From Kangiellaceae bacterium (GTDB lineage Bacteria; Pseudomonadota; Gammaproteobacteria; Enterobacterales; Kangiellaceae), in contig JADGFG010000027.1 of the NCBI GenBank assembly GCA_016743995.1, positions 1-34,325 of the forward strand: a stretch of DNA of 34,325 bases, read 5' to 3'. Below the pieces are notes generated by a model. It saw only the letters and a list, made by a program, of their open reading frames with translations, was not told the DNA's origin and made no database searches. Below are positions 17,054 to 24,266 of the stretch, piece by piece. A program made the position numbers and the translations under genes. Numbering within the stretch: the stretch's first letter is position 1; each line of letters opens with the position of its first letter.

Positions 17054-18439
17054 ATGCAGAATCTGGTGAATACAGCGGTTATTGATGCAGCTTATTTTGT
17101 TGCTGGTATTTTATTTGTTTTCAGTCTGGTTGGGTTGAGTAAACAGGAATCTGCTGAGCATGGAGTCTGGTACGGACTTATCGGAATGTGTATTGCCCTG
17201 ATTACAACCATTATGTTGCCTTCTGTTACTAATATACAGGCAATCATTATTGCGATGGTTGTGGGTGGTGTGATTGGTGTCAGGTTAGCCTTAAAGGTTG
17301 AAATGACGCAAATGCCAGAACTGGTCGCTATGTTGCATAGTTTTGTCGGGCTGGCTGCTGTCGCTGTGGGTTATAATAGCTTTCTTGAACATGACGATAT
17401 AACCGGAGTCATGTTAAATATTCATCTGGTAGAAGTTTTTCTTGGTGTGTTTATCGGCGCTGTTACTTTTACTGGTTCCGTTGTTGCGTTTGGTAAATTA
17501 CGAGGGTTTATTAATAGCAAATCTTTAATGCTTCCCCATCGCCATAAAATGAATCTTGTTGCTGGTCTTTTTTGTTTTGGTCTGATGATTTATTTTGTGA
17601 ATGTTGAAGGAAATATTGCTGCATTGATTGTGATGACTACTGTTGCGCTAATTTTTGGCTGGCACCTGGTTGCATCAATTGGAGGTGCAGACATGCCTGT
17701 TGTTGTATCAATGTTAAATTCATATTCAGGCTGGGCAGCGGCTGCGGCTGGTTTTCTTCTGGGTAATGATTTGTTGATTATTACTGGTGCTCTGGTAGGT
17801 TCATCTGGCGCCATATTAAGTTATATCATGTGTCGTGCAATGAATCGTTCATTTATCAGCGTAATTGCTGGTGGATTTGGAACTCATGTCAGCATTAATT
17901 CGGACCAGGATTATGGTGAATACGTTGAAACCAATGCCGAGGAAGTTGCCGATATGTTGCGTAATGCAAAATCGGTGATTATTACACCAGGTTATGGAAT
18001 GGCTGTTGCTCAGGCGCAATACCCAGTGAATGAAATCACCAGAAAGTTGAGAGGTATGGGAATAGAAGTACGCTTTGGTATTCATCCGGTGGCGGGGCGG
18101 CTACCCGGACATATGAATGTATTGTTGGCTGAAGCCAAAGTACCTTATGATATTGTGCTAGAAATGGATGAAATTAATCAGGATTTTTCGGAAACCGACG
18201 TTGTTCTTGTTATTGGGGCTAATGATACGGTTAATCCTTCGGCAGAAGACGATCCTGACAGCCCTATTGCGGGTATGCCTGTTCTTGAAGTCTGGAATGC
18301 CAGACAGGTTATTGCTTTCAAACGGTCAATGAATCCTGGATATGCCGGCGTTCAGAATCCTCTGTTTTTCAAGGAAAACACCAGTATGTTATTTGGTGAT
18401 GCTAAAGATAGTGTAGAGAATATCGCTAAGGCAATTTAA
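17054..18439 (+). CDS. pntB: NAD(P) transhydrogenase beta subunit
   Basis: A 461-residue partner of PntA. The first ~260 residues are hydrophobic with eight or nine helices, including [18 protein letters not shown] and the conserved [26 protein letters not shown] stretch that lines the proton path. The C-terminal domain III binds NADP(H): [16 protein letters not shown], the [18 protein letters not shown] loop, IGANDTVNP and [16 protein letters not shown] are all intact. The start is only 3 bases after pntA, with ribosome-site GGAG inside the pntA end, so the two are translationally coupled. It ends 16 bases before a convergent regulator gene. Confidence 0.97.
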   Translation: MQNLVNTAVIDAAYFVAGILFVFSLVGLSKQESAEHGVWYGLIGMCIALITTIMLPSVTNIQAIIIAMVVGGVIGVRLALKVEMTQMPELVAMLHSFVGLAAVAVGYNSFLEHDDITGVMLNIHLVEVFLGVFIGAVTFTGSVVAFGKLRGFINSKSLMLPHRHKMNLVAGLFCFGLMIYFVNVEGNIAALIVMTTVALIFGWHLVASIGGADMPVVVSMLNSYSGWAAAAAGFLLGNDLLIITGALVGSSGAILSYIMCRAMNRSFISVIAGGFGTHVSINSDQDYGEYVETNAEEVADMLRNAKSVIITPGYGMAVAQAQYPVNEITRKLRGMGIEVRFGIHPVAGRLPGHMNVLLAEAKVPYDIVLEMDEINQDFSETDVVLVIGANDTVNPSAEDDPDSPIAGMPVLEVWNARQVIAFKRSMNPGYAGVQNPLFFKENTSMLFGDAKDSVENIAKAI

Positions 18440-18455
18440 TTGCATTCATCATTTA

Positions 18456-19217
18456 TCATTTGTTCTTCATATCTATATTCAAGGAGCCTGGGTATAGATC
18501 CAGGCTCCTTGAATCTTGCATTTCCTGGGAGTTTTGGTATAAAGATTTCTGAATTTGAATGTAATCTTCCAGACGCTGTCCGTCAATTTGTGGGATAGAG
18601 GTTTTACTTATTTTTATGTCAGAAATTCTGTCTATTCTAAATGCTCTAAAGCTCTTCCTCAGCTGACACCAGGCGACCAGTGTCCAGACCTTACCCCAGA
18701 AATATAAACCCAGTGGACAGAGTTCTCTATTTGAGTGCTCACCGTTTAGCTTGTGATAGTTGATATTAATCACATTTTTCTGGTTAATCGACTGTCTTAG
18801 CAGATCAAAATTACTCTCATGTTGAGAAGGTGAAGAAAAGTTGGGCACGAAAAGTTTGCTTTCATCAAGGTGTTTTTTTAATTCTTCTGGAATGACTGCT
18901 TCAATTTTATCCAGCGCAGATTTTGCAAAACAGGCCAGGTTGTTTCCCGACCAGGCTGAAATCATTTTAACACCAAGAATGAGAGCTTCCAGTTCGTCTG
19001 AGTTGAACATGATGGGAGGAACGTCGAGCGTATGACGTAGCATATAACCGACCCCGGCTTCCGATTCAATCGGTACGCCGGATAAACTTAAGTCCTGGAT
19101 GTCTCTATAGATGGTTCGCTCAGAAACCTCCAGTCGTTCTGCCAGTTGCCTGGCCGTGACCAGCCGTTTGTTGCGCAAAATCTGAGTTATCTGAAATAAT
19201 CTATCGGCACGACGCAT
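18456..19217 (-). CDS. HTH-WYL transcriptional regulator (YafY-like) with repeat-derived tail
   Basis: A 253-residue regulator. Residues 1-60 are a winged helix-turn-helix (RRADRLFQITQILRNKRLVT, LEVSERTIYRDIQDLSLSGVPI). Residues about 138-215 form a WYL domain: INYHKLNGEHSNRELCPLGL, YFWGKVWTLVAW and FRAFRIDRISDI. WYL domains bind small ligands or nucleic acid and often control stress or defence genes. The last ~28 residues (LYQNSQEMQDSRSLDLYPG to the end) are encoded by the dispersed repeat and a perfect 15-bp hairpin (18477-18541), so the ancestral protein was probably shorter. No ribosome site is obvious at the ATG. The regulated target is unknown. Confidence 0.88.
   Translation of the reverse strand: MRRADRLFQITQILRNKRLVTARQLAERLEVSERTIYRDIQDLSLSGVPIESEAGVGYMLRHTLDVPPIMFNSDELEALILGVKMISAWSGNNLACFAKSALDKIEAVIPEELKKHLDESKLFVPNFSSPSQHESNFDLLRQSINQKNVININYHKLNGEHSNRELCPLGLYFWGKVWTLVAWCQLRKSFRAFRIDRISDIKISKTSIPQIDGQRLEDYIQIQKSLYQNSQEMQDSRSLDLYPGSLNIDMKNK
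18477..18514. repeat. Perfect 15-bp hairpin inside the WYL gene 3' end
   Basis: ATTCAAGGAGCCTGG (18477-18491) and CCAGGCTCCTTGAAT (18500-18514) with loop GTATAGAT. Its left arm plus loop resembles the end of a dispersed-repeat copy (TTCAAGGAGCCTGGGTATA). It lies 38 bases after the pntB stop and could act as a convergent terminator, but no U-tract follows on either strand. Confidence 0.6.
18510..18541 (+). repeat. Copy of the dispersed repeat, inside coding sequence
   Basis: TGAATCTTGCATTTCCTGGG followed by AGTTTTGGTATA, matching the 22269-22305 copy with a few substitutions. On the opposite strand it encodes part of the C-terminal tail of the WYL regulator. Confidence 0.6.
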
Positions 19218-19340
19218 GGTAGAGAGAGAATAAAGTCTTTTTAGTTCGCCTGGATTATGTCACGAAAGACCTGACAGGTACAAATTCTTTGTTATTAGCA
19301 TCGGCGATAACAGCCTTCAGATAACAAATTATTGCGGTAA

Positions 19341-19369
19341 TTGTTAATTCCAGGTATGTTGGGTATAAA
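19341..19369 (+). promoter_or_regulatory. Candidate sigma70 promoter for the split SpeE-like genes
   Basis: TTGTTA (19341-19346), 17-base spacer, TATAAA (19364-19369), about 30 bases upstream of the ATG at 19400. Both boxes are near consensus. Confidence 0.45.
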
Positions 19370-19399
19370 AGTAATCATATTAATTAACGAAGATGTCTG

Positions 19400-20017
19400 A
19401 TGAAAAAAATAATGGTACTTGCACTGGCGTTTAGCGCCGGCTTTTCAATTATGTGTTTTGAGCTGCTAGGGGGGCGTATGTTAGCGCCATTTTTCGGCAG
19501 TAGTGTTTATGTATGGGGTAGTATTATTACTATATTCATGTTGGCACTTTCAATAGGTTATCTGGCAGGAGGGAAGTTTTCTCTTTACAGGCCGAATTGC
19601 TCTCGTTTCGCAGGATTATTTATTCTAGCGGCACTCAGTTTATTGCCCGCTATATTCTATTCGGAAGCAATCTTTAACTTTGTGTTTGAGCAAATAGAAG
19701 ACCCAAGGTATGGCTCTTTGCTAGCTTCGTTATTTGTTTTTTTTATTCCGGGTATTATTCTGGGAATGGTTGCGCCGTACTCGGTAAGAATCTTAACACA
19801 AAGTGCGGACTCATCAGGTTATATCGCTGGTTTTCTCTATTTTGTTTCTACTCTGGGAAGCGCAATAGGAACAATTATGACATCTTTTTATCTGGTCTTA
19901 TGGTTGGAAATAAACCAGATTCTATGGTTGACTTTCAGTATACTTTTTACCGGCGGAATATTAGCATTTCTTATTGACAGATTTTCGTCAGCCAAAGCCA
20001 TTAAACTAAATCATTAA
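19400..20017 (+). CDS. Membrane component of a split fused MFS/spermidine-synthase-like protein
   Basis: A 205-residue protein with about six transmembrane helices. The opening SAGFSIMCFELLGGRMLAPFFGSSVYVWGSII and later FFIPGIILGMVAPYSVRI and GYIAGFLYFVSTLGSAIGT are the conserved membrane region that in many bacteria is fused to a spermidine-synthase fold. Here it is a separate gene whose partner starts 11 bases downstream. The family's transported or modified substrate is not settled; the membrane part is usually treated as a companion to an aminopropyltransferase or methyltransferase. A good promoter lies just upstream (19341-19369). Confidence 0.8.
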   Translation: MKKIMVLALAFSAGFSIMCFELLGGRMLAPFFGSSVYVWGSIITIFMLALSIGYLAGGKFSLYRPNCSRFAGLFILAALSLLPAIFYSEAIFNFVFEQIEDPRYGSLLASLFVFFIPGIILGMVAPYSVRILTQSADSSGYIAGFLYFVSTLGSAIGTIMTSFYLVLWLEINQILWLTFSILFTGGILAFLIDRFSSAKAIKLNH

Positions 20018-20028
20018 AGTAGCGGATT

Positions 20029-20934
20029 ATGTTGAATTCATTTATATTTAATAGAATATTTTTTGTTATGCTGCAAATAATTATTTTGCAGAGTTTTAGT
20101 TTTTCAGTTCAGGCAAAGCAAATTCATAAGGAACGCTCTATTTATCGCAATATTGTATTGTTAGAAAAAGATAATGTTCGCTGTATGAGCTTTGAAACAA
20201 GGAAAATAAAACCAGCTTATCAGGCCTGTATTGATCTGGTTGAACCGGAACGATTATTGTTTGAATATACCCAGGGCTTGCTTGCCGGCTATGCGATAAA
20301 TCCTGAACCGGAAAGAATTCTCATCATTGGTCTCGGCGGTGGTACTATGCCGCGAATAATGCATAAAATTTATCAACGTTCTGAAATAATCAGTGTTGAG
20401 ATTGACCCTGTTGTTGTTAAGTTGGCAAAACAATATTTTCGATATCAGGAAAATGACAAAGTAAAAACGGTCATCAAGGATGGACGAGTCTTCGTAAAAC
20501 GAGCGTTATTAAAAAAAGAAAAATTTGACTGGATTATATTAGATGCCTTTAATGGTGATTATATTCCAGAGCATCTGATGACCAGAGAGTTTTTGAGTGA
20601 AGTTAAAGGACTTTTAAAAACAGGCGGAATTTTGTCTTCAAATACTTTTAGTAACAGTCGCTTGTTTGATCATGAGTCTGTCACCTATCAGTCTGTTTTT
20701 GGAAAGCTTCATATTTTTCAGACACCGACAAAAGGCAACCGAGTCATTTTTGCTTGTAACTGTCAGACATTTAATCAGTTTCCGTTGATTGAGAGTAAAT
20801 TGCAAAAGCAGTTTGAATTATTTGATGTTGATTTAAATAGTGTGAGGCAGAGAATAACCGATGAAATTAGCTGGGATCAAACGAGTCGTGTATTAACGGA
20901 TCAATATTCTCCGGCAAATCTGTTAAAGCGTTAA
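20029..20934 (+). CDS. Spermidine-synthase-like protein with N-terminal hydrophobic segment
   Basis: A 301-residue protein. After a hydrophobic N-terminal segment (about residues 5-27, ending FSVQA) comes a Rossmann fold of the spermidine synthase type: ILIIGLGGGTMPRIM (nucleotide loop), VEIDPVVVKLAKQYF (acidic residue for the adenosine ribose), IKDGRVFVK, and DWIILDAFNGDYIPEHLMTREF. The family moves aminopropyl groups from decarboxylated S-adenosylmethionine, but the divergent members coupled to membrane domains have unproven chemistry. Whether the N-terminus is a cleaved signal or a membrane anchor decides which side the catalytic domain faces; the charged KQIHKERSIYR after it would favour the cytoplasm. 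It is 11 bases from its membrane partner. Confidence 0.8.
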   Translation: MLNSFIFNRIFFVMLQIIILQSFSFSVQAKQIHKERSIYRNIVLLEKDNVRCMSFETRKIKPAYQACIDLVEPERLLFEYTQGLLAGYAINPEPERILIIGLGGGTMPRIMHKIYQRSEIISVEIDPVVVKLAKQYFRYQENDKVKTVIKDGRVFVKRALLKKEKFDWIILDAFNGDYIPEHLMTREFLSEVKGLLKTGGILSSNTFSNSRLFDHESVTYQSVFGKLHIFQTPTKGNRVIFACNCQTFNQFPLIESKLQKQFELFDVDLNSVRQRITDEISWDQTSRVLTDQYSPANLLKR

Positions 20935-20941
20935 AAAGAGA

Positions 20942-21550
20942 TTAATGGATAGCGCCGTTTTCTTCAAGTAGCTGTTGAATGCGTTCAGCCAGCTGCTGGT
21001 AACCTTGTCTATTGAGATGAATTGAGTCCGATTTATAACTGGGCGTACGTAATAAACTGGCAAGAATGTCTCCATCAAAAACGAGCTGATATTTTTCTGC
21101 AAGTTCACTATAAAAGGGGGCGCTATTGGAAAATAGCTTTTTTTCCGGAACACCTACCAGAATAAGAGGAATTTCACTTGATTGACTTATTTCTATCATC
21201 TGTGCAAGATTTTCTTTTATGATCTGAGTTCGATGATTCCGTAAGATATCATTTCCACCTTCAAGCAGAATTATCAGGTCAGGTGAATGTTGGTTTAAAA
21301 CTGATTTAAATCGTTTGAGACCTCCAGTGGTTGTTTCTCCTGATATACCCGCATTGACGACTTCAATCTTCAGGATTTTTTCCAACAAACGGGGATAGCT
21401 GGTATTTTTATCTGTGCCAACGCCATAGGTCAGACTATCACCAAATGCCAGAATAACGGAGTCGCTATTGAGTGGAGGAAGTTGTGGGTTATTACATCCG
21501 CAACATAAACAGGTAACAATTATTGACAGAATAAGCGTACGTACAGACAT
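20942..21550 (-). CDS. SGNH/GDSL esterase lipoprotein (TesA-like arylesterase)
   Basis: A 202-residue protein of the TesA/lysophospholipase L1 family. Block I is FGDSLTYG with the nucleophilic Ser, block II has NAGISGETT, block III is GGND, and block V is DSIHLNRQGY with the catalytic Asp and His; all four are intact. The N-terminus is a hydrophobic segment ending CLCCGCNNP, a plausible but non-canonical lipobox, so export and lipidation are likely rather than certain. Members hydrolyse acyl thioesters, lysophospholipids or aryl esters. It converges with the SpeE-like gene, leaving 7 bases between stops. Confidence 0.88.
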   Translation of the reverse strand: MSVRTLILSIIVTCLCCGCNNPQLPPLNSDSVILAFGDSLTYGVGTDKNTSYPRLLEKILKIEVVNAGISGETTTGGLKRFKSVLNQHSPDLIILLEGGNDILRNHRTQIIKENLAQMIEISQSSEIPLILVGVPEKKLFSNSAPFYSELAEKYQLVFDGDILASLLRTPSYKSDSIHLNRQGYQQLAERIQQLLEENGAIH

Positions 21551-21780
21551 TATTTATTTGAGCCTGGTTTTTAAGTGGTTCCATTTAGCATACCAGTTTA
21601 TTGCAACTGTTTTTTCTTTATCTGGTCAATTCTAAGTTGAGCCTGTCCAGAAAATACCTGCTCAGAGAACAGATACCTGTTTCCTGAAATGTATACTTCC
21701 GAAATAGCAGGCTCACCCAGTTTCAGTCAGATTGATAATGCATTTTTATGATTAAAAACGCATATAACTGTCTGCTAATA
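21551..21780. other. 230-base intergenic region with flanking inverted repeats
   Basis: TGAGCCTG (21638-21645) and CAGGCTCA (21708-21715) form an 8-bp inverted pair around 62 bases that also contain two ATACCTG direct repeats. No gene was recognised. Confidence 0.35.
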
Positions 21781-22155
21781 TTAACTTTTTGAATATAAGC
21801 CAATACGGTTACCTTCACTATCAACAAACTGGGCAAAATAACCGCAGTCTCCGTCATTAATAGCAGTTTTGGGGATGAGAACTTCACTACCCAGTTTAGT
21901 TGCTATTTCCAGTGGCCTGGTCAAATCTTCACCACCATTTAAATAAATGACACTGCCTTCAATCCCCGGTTTATAACCCTCTCCAGCAACAAGTGCGCAA
22001 GATACTGCTTCTTCATCAGCTTCAAAAACGGAGTAATCATAATCACCCATTTTATCTTGTTTAATACTGACTTGTAGCACTTCCTGATAAAAAGTAATCG
22101 CTCGTTGCATATTTGAAACGGGGATTTCTGCCCAGTTAACAATGTGCTTTTGCAT
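21781..22155 (-). CDS. VOC-family protein (glyoxalase/bleomycin-resistance fold)
   Basis: A 124-residue single-module VOC protein. MQKHIVNWAEIPVSNMQRAITFYQEVL is the classic first strand and helix, VIYLNGGEDL and the C-terminal GYFAQFVDSEGNRIGLYSKS the repeated half, the latter a very common ending in small VOC enzymes. Such proteins use paired half-barrels, often with a metal, for varied chemistry; the substrate is unknown. The start is the ATG at 22155 rather than a longer in-frame option at 22308, because AGGAA lies upstream and the longer version would read through the perfect hairpin at 22203-22244. It diverges from the gene at 22346. Confidence 0.85.
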   Translation of the reverse strand: MQKHIVNWAEIPVSNMQRAITFYQEVLQVSIKQDKMGDYDYSVFEADEEAVSCALVAGEGYKPGIEGSVIYLNGGEDLTRPLEIATKLGSEVLIPKTAINDGDCGYFAQFVDSEGNRIGLYSKS

Positions 22156-22202
22156 GATATTTTTCCTGTTTATTAGTTTAATCTGCGAAGAACAGCCATC
22201 AT

Positions 22203-22244
22203 AAATCAGCCCTACTGACAACGTATTGTCAGTAGGGCTGATTT
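22203..22244. repeat. Perfect 19-bp hairpin between divergent genes
   Basis: AAATCAGCCCTACTGACAA (22203-22221), loop CGTA, then the exact reverse complement (22226-22244). It is followed on the plus strand by TTTCC only. It lies between two divergently transcribed genes, where a terminator is not expected. Confidence 0.85.
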
Positions 22245-22268
22245 TCCTTGTTGGAAATGGTTTATTGT

Positions 22269-22305
22269 CTTGCTGAATCCTGCATTTCCAGGGAGTTTGG
22301 GTATA
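22269..22305 (+). repeat. Dispersed 37-bp repeat, best copy
   Basis: Starts CTTGCTGAATCCTGCATTTC and ends CAGGGAGTTTGGGTATA. It matches 28412-28448 at 35 of 37 positions. The end supplies a -10-like TATACA just upstream of the gene at 22346. Confidence 0.85.
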
Positions 22306-22345
22306 CAATGTAGGGCAATATCCATCAATCAGGTAGTTTGCCGAT

Positions 22346-22864
22346 ATGTTTGACTTAAATTCAGATAAAGAAACCCCCAGAGAGCGTCATTATGTTTTAG
22401 GGCATATTGCGTTGCGTCAAGTTTGTGAGCAGGATCCTCATTATTTTTTTGGTGTTCTGGCATCAGATGATCAAACAAAGTTTCTTGCAAACCTGATTAG
22501 TCAGGTCGAAGAAAATTGCCCGGATGATCCTTCCCAAATTGACGCAACTCAGATAGAAGTGGTTCCATCAAGGCTTGGTAATAAGCCCGTAACCTTGATA
22601 AAAATGCCGCCTGCGGCAGCTTATGCTGAATGTATTTATATTGGTGTGGTGTCAATGATGGATATGAACAAGCCTGAAGACTACCCTGATCCGGAAATTC
22701 AGTATTTTACCCTGGAGCTAGGCGAAGGCGATGAAGGATTATGTAGTTTTTTCTGTCAGTGGGATGGCGAAGACCATCTTAATCTCGCTGAGTTGGAAAG
22801 TAATATTTCGCTTGATGATTTTGCCACAATTATTGGCCATCGCGTCGAAGGTCAGCAATCGTAA
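22346..22864 (+). CDS. Unrecognised acidic cytoplasmic protein
   Basis: A 172-residue protein that I do not recognise. It has no signal peptide or transmembrane segment and is strongly acidic (for example QVEENCPDDPSQIDATQIEV and LELGEGDEGLCSFFCQWDGEDHLN). The N-terminal half is helical in appearance (RERHYVLGHIALRQVCEQDPHYFFGVLASDDQTKFLANLI); the C-terminal half alternates like beta strands. The frame is clearly coding, with sensible composition throughout. A dispersed-repeat copy ends 40 bases upstream and a hairpin follows the stop (22871-22891). Context gives no functional hint. Confidence 0.8.
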   Translation: MFDLNSDKETPRERHYVLGHIALRQVCEQDPHYFFGVLASDDQTKFLANLISQVEENCPDDPSQIDATQIEVVPSRLGNKPVTLIKMPPAAAYAECIYIGVVSMMDMNKPEDYPDPEIQYFTLELGEGDEGLCSFFCQWDGEDHLNLAELESNISLDDFATIIGHRVEGQQS

Positions 22865-22870
22865 AAAGAA

Positions 22871-22891
22871 AGCCCGACAGAGTGTCGGGCT
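22871..22891 (-). terminator. Rho-independent terminator best oriented for the minus strand
   Basis: AGCCCGACA (22871-22879), loop GAG, TGTCGGGCT (22883-22891). On the minus strand the stem is followed by TTCTTTTT, giving a U-rich tract, which fits the end of the small gene at 22996-23226. It may also slow plus-strand transcription after 22864. Confidence 0.7.
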
Positions 22892-22895
22892 TGAA

Positions 22896-22937
22896 AATCA
22901 TAACCATTTCAGGATGGGGTCAACGGTGGTTATGATT
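22896..22937. repeat. 11-bp inverted repeat with 20-base loop
   Basis: AATCATAACCA (22896-22906) pairs with TGGTTATGATT (22927-22937). It stands next to the terminator at 22871-22891, between convergent genes, so could be a second stem of a complex termination region. Confidence 0.5.
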
Positions 22938-22995
22938 TAATACATGACGTCAGTATTGTTTTATCTTTTGGATAAAACCAGACTGTCTGACTAAT

Positions 22996-23226
22996 CTAGC
23001 TGTCCAATTGACGAGGAGAGAGATTAAACACCCTGACGTTATGTATATCCTGCTTGCAAGTTAGCAATAATAAATCGCGAAATAAACGATGAACTTCTTT
23101 TTGTGATCTCTGTTCTTCTGGAACACTACTATAAGTCCAGGATAAACATAGAGACTGCTGTTTGATATCGTATATTTTTAGAGATGGTTTGCCATCTTCT
23201 ATATACGCTTCAATTTGGTAGCCCAT
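22996..23226 (-). CDS. Unrecognised 76-residue protein under a Fur-box-like site
   Basis: A small protein I do not recognise, beginning MGYQIEAYIEDGKPSLKIYD and ending FNLSPRQLDS. The opening beta-like strands and helix VHRLFRDLLLLTCKQDI look folded and soluble; no cysteine pairs or export signals. ATG at 23226 is preferred over 23241 because GAGAGGG lies 6 bases before it. A minus-strand terminator follows (22871-22891). The palindrome at 23287-23305, almost identical to that before fpr, would place it under iron control. Confidence 0.65.
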   Translation of the reverse strand: MGYQIEAYIEDGKPSLKIYDIKQQSLCLSWTYSSVPEEQRSQKEVHRLFRDLLLLTCKQDIHNVRVFNLSPRQLDS

Positions 23227-23286
23227 GTTTCGCCCTCTCATTTATCGACTTGTTATTAATGGTACACTGCTTATTTTCTAATTGCA

Positions 23287-23305
23287 AATAATAATTATTC
23301 TTATT
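23287..23305. promoter_or_regulatory. Second candidate Fur box
   Basis: AATAATAATTATTCTTATT, identical to the fpr site (8344-8362) at 17 of 19 positions and itself near-palindromic. It lies about 60 bases upstream of the small gene starting at 23226. Confidence 0.42.
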
Positions 23306-23646
23306 TAGAAAGTCATTCAATGTTTTCTCTCTATTAGTCAATTTTACCTGTTTGTTAATCAGGCTGTAGGGAATGAATGAGAAAAAAGATTAAGTACGTA
23401 CTACTTATCTTCGACTCTCCGTAGAGAAAATTAGCGCAGACATGAAAAATATTGTTAAGCGGTTATTTGCAATATTTCTCTGGGAGATAAAATTTGGATT
23501 TATATTACGGAGTTAATTAAAATTTAAAGTTGGGCCATTTTTCATAAAGTTGAATTTAAATATTGAAATTCGCAATTTATTGTATAAAAAATGCAATTGT
23601 TTTTTTACAAAATGATAGATTTAATGGAAATAAGTTTTAATTAAGA

Positions 23647-23803
23647 TATACTTTTGGGTGTTCGAAGTCTGATTACTGTTAATCCATTGCTAAGCCTTGG
23701 GGGGTTTACTTGTTTGTTCGTCCTGTACCATCAGTTAATCAAATTTCTAGCATTTCGGCTTCAGTGTGAAGTATATTTTTTTATGTTTGATTAGGAAAGA
23801 GTT
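23647..23803 (+). promoter_or_regulatory. Probable promoter -10 and long 5' leader of the cold shock gene
   Basis: TATACT at 23647-23652 is the best -10 upstream of the gene (its -35 is weak). Transcription from it would give a leader of about 145 bases, in the size range of cspA-type leaders that refold with temperature. Known E. coli cold-box sequence was not recognised. Confidence 0.33.
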
Positions 23804-24010
23804 ATGTCAAAAACAACCGGCACAGTAAAGTGGTTCAACGAATCTAAAGGTTTTGGTTTTATTTCTCAGGAAAACGGCCCTGATGTCTTCGCGCATTTTA
23901 GTGCGATTTCGGGTGGAGGATTTAAAACATTAGCAGAAGGCCAGAAAGTTGAGTTTACTATTACTGATGGTCAGAAAGGCCCTCAAGCAGAAGATATCGT
24001 ACCTTTATAA
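23804..24010 (+). CDS. CspA-family cold shock protein
   Basis: A 68-residue single OB-fold RNA/DNA-binding protein of standard length. RNP1 is KGFGFI and RNP2 is DVFAHF, with the conserved VKWFNE start and the ending [10 protein letters not shown]. Such proteins melt RNA secondary structure in the cold or during growth. GGAAAGAG lies about 5 bases before the ATG. It is monocistronic: a strong terminator follows 20 bases after the stop, and the upstream leader is long. Which paralogue (cold-induced or constitutive) it is cannot be told from the protein. Confidence 0.97.
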   Translation: MSKTTGTVKWFNESKGFGFISQENGPDVFAHFSAISGGGFKTLAEGQKVEFTITDGQKGPQAEDIVPL

Positions 24011-24029
24011 GTCGATATTGAAGAAAAAG

Positions 24030-24060
24030 GACGGTAACGAAAGTTACCGTCTTTTTTTTT
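24030..24060 (+). terminator. Strong rho-independent terminator of the cold shock gene
   Basis: GACGGTAAC (24030-24038), loop GAAA, GTTACCGTC (24043-24051), then nine T. A stable GNRA tetraloop with a full U-tract. Confidence 0.95.
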
Positions 24061-24266
24061 GTCTGTTATTTTTGTTTGATAGTATGTAGAAATAATGACA
24101 ATGTGGTCTAACCTCTCAATACAATAATCTCTATTTAAGATTATAATTTTTTTTACTAATTAGCGGTTCTGTCGATGAGTGAAAAAGTCAATGATTTTGA
24201 AGATAATCAATAACTGTGTATCATGGTTTTAATCGGGTTGAAACTTATAGGTAAACGATAGTTAAA

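Larger units (their letters stand above)
23227..23803. other. 577-base intergenic region before the cold shock gene
   Basis: Holds the Fur-box-like site (23287-23305), a 10-bp palindrome AGTACGTACT near 23393-23403, a 24-codon hydrophobic frame from the ATG near 23442 (MKNIVKRLFAIFLWEIKFGF and four more residues) without a good ribosome site, and a probable long leader for the cold shock mRNA. No other gene seen. Confidence 0.5.

Noticed and set aside
19341-19369. TTCCAGGTATGTTGGGTATA as a further copy of the dispersed repeat
   Set aside because: It matches at about 18 of 22 bases, but the TTGTTA/TATAAA boxes at 17-base spacing explain it better as a promoter.
23442-23516. 24-residue hydrophobic peptide resembling a type I toxin
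   Set aside because: No strong ribosome site, no convincing antisense promoter, and such short hydrophobic frames are common in A/T-rich DNA.
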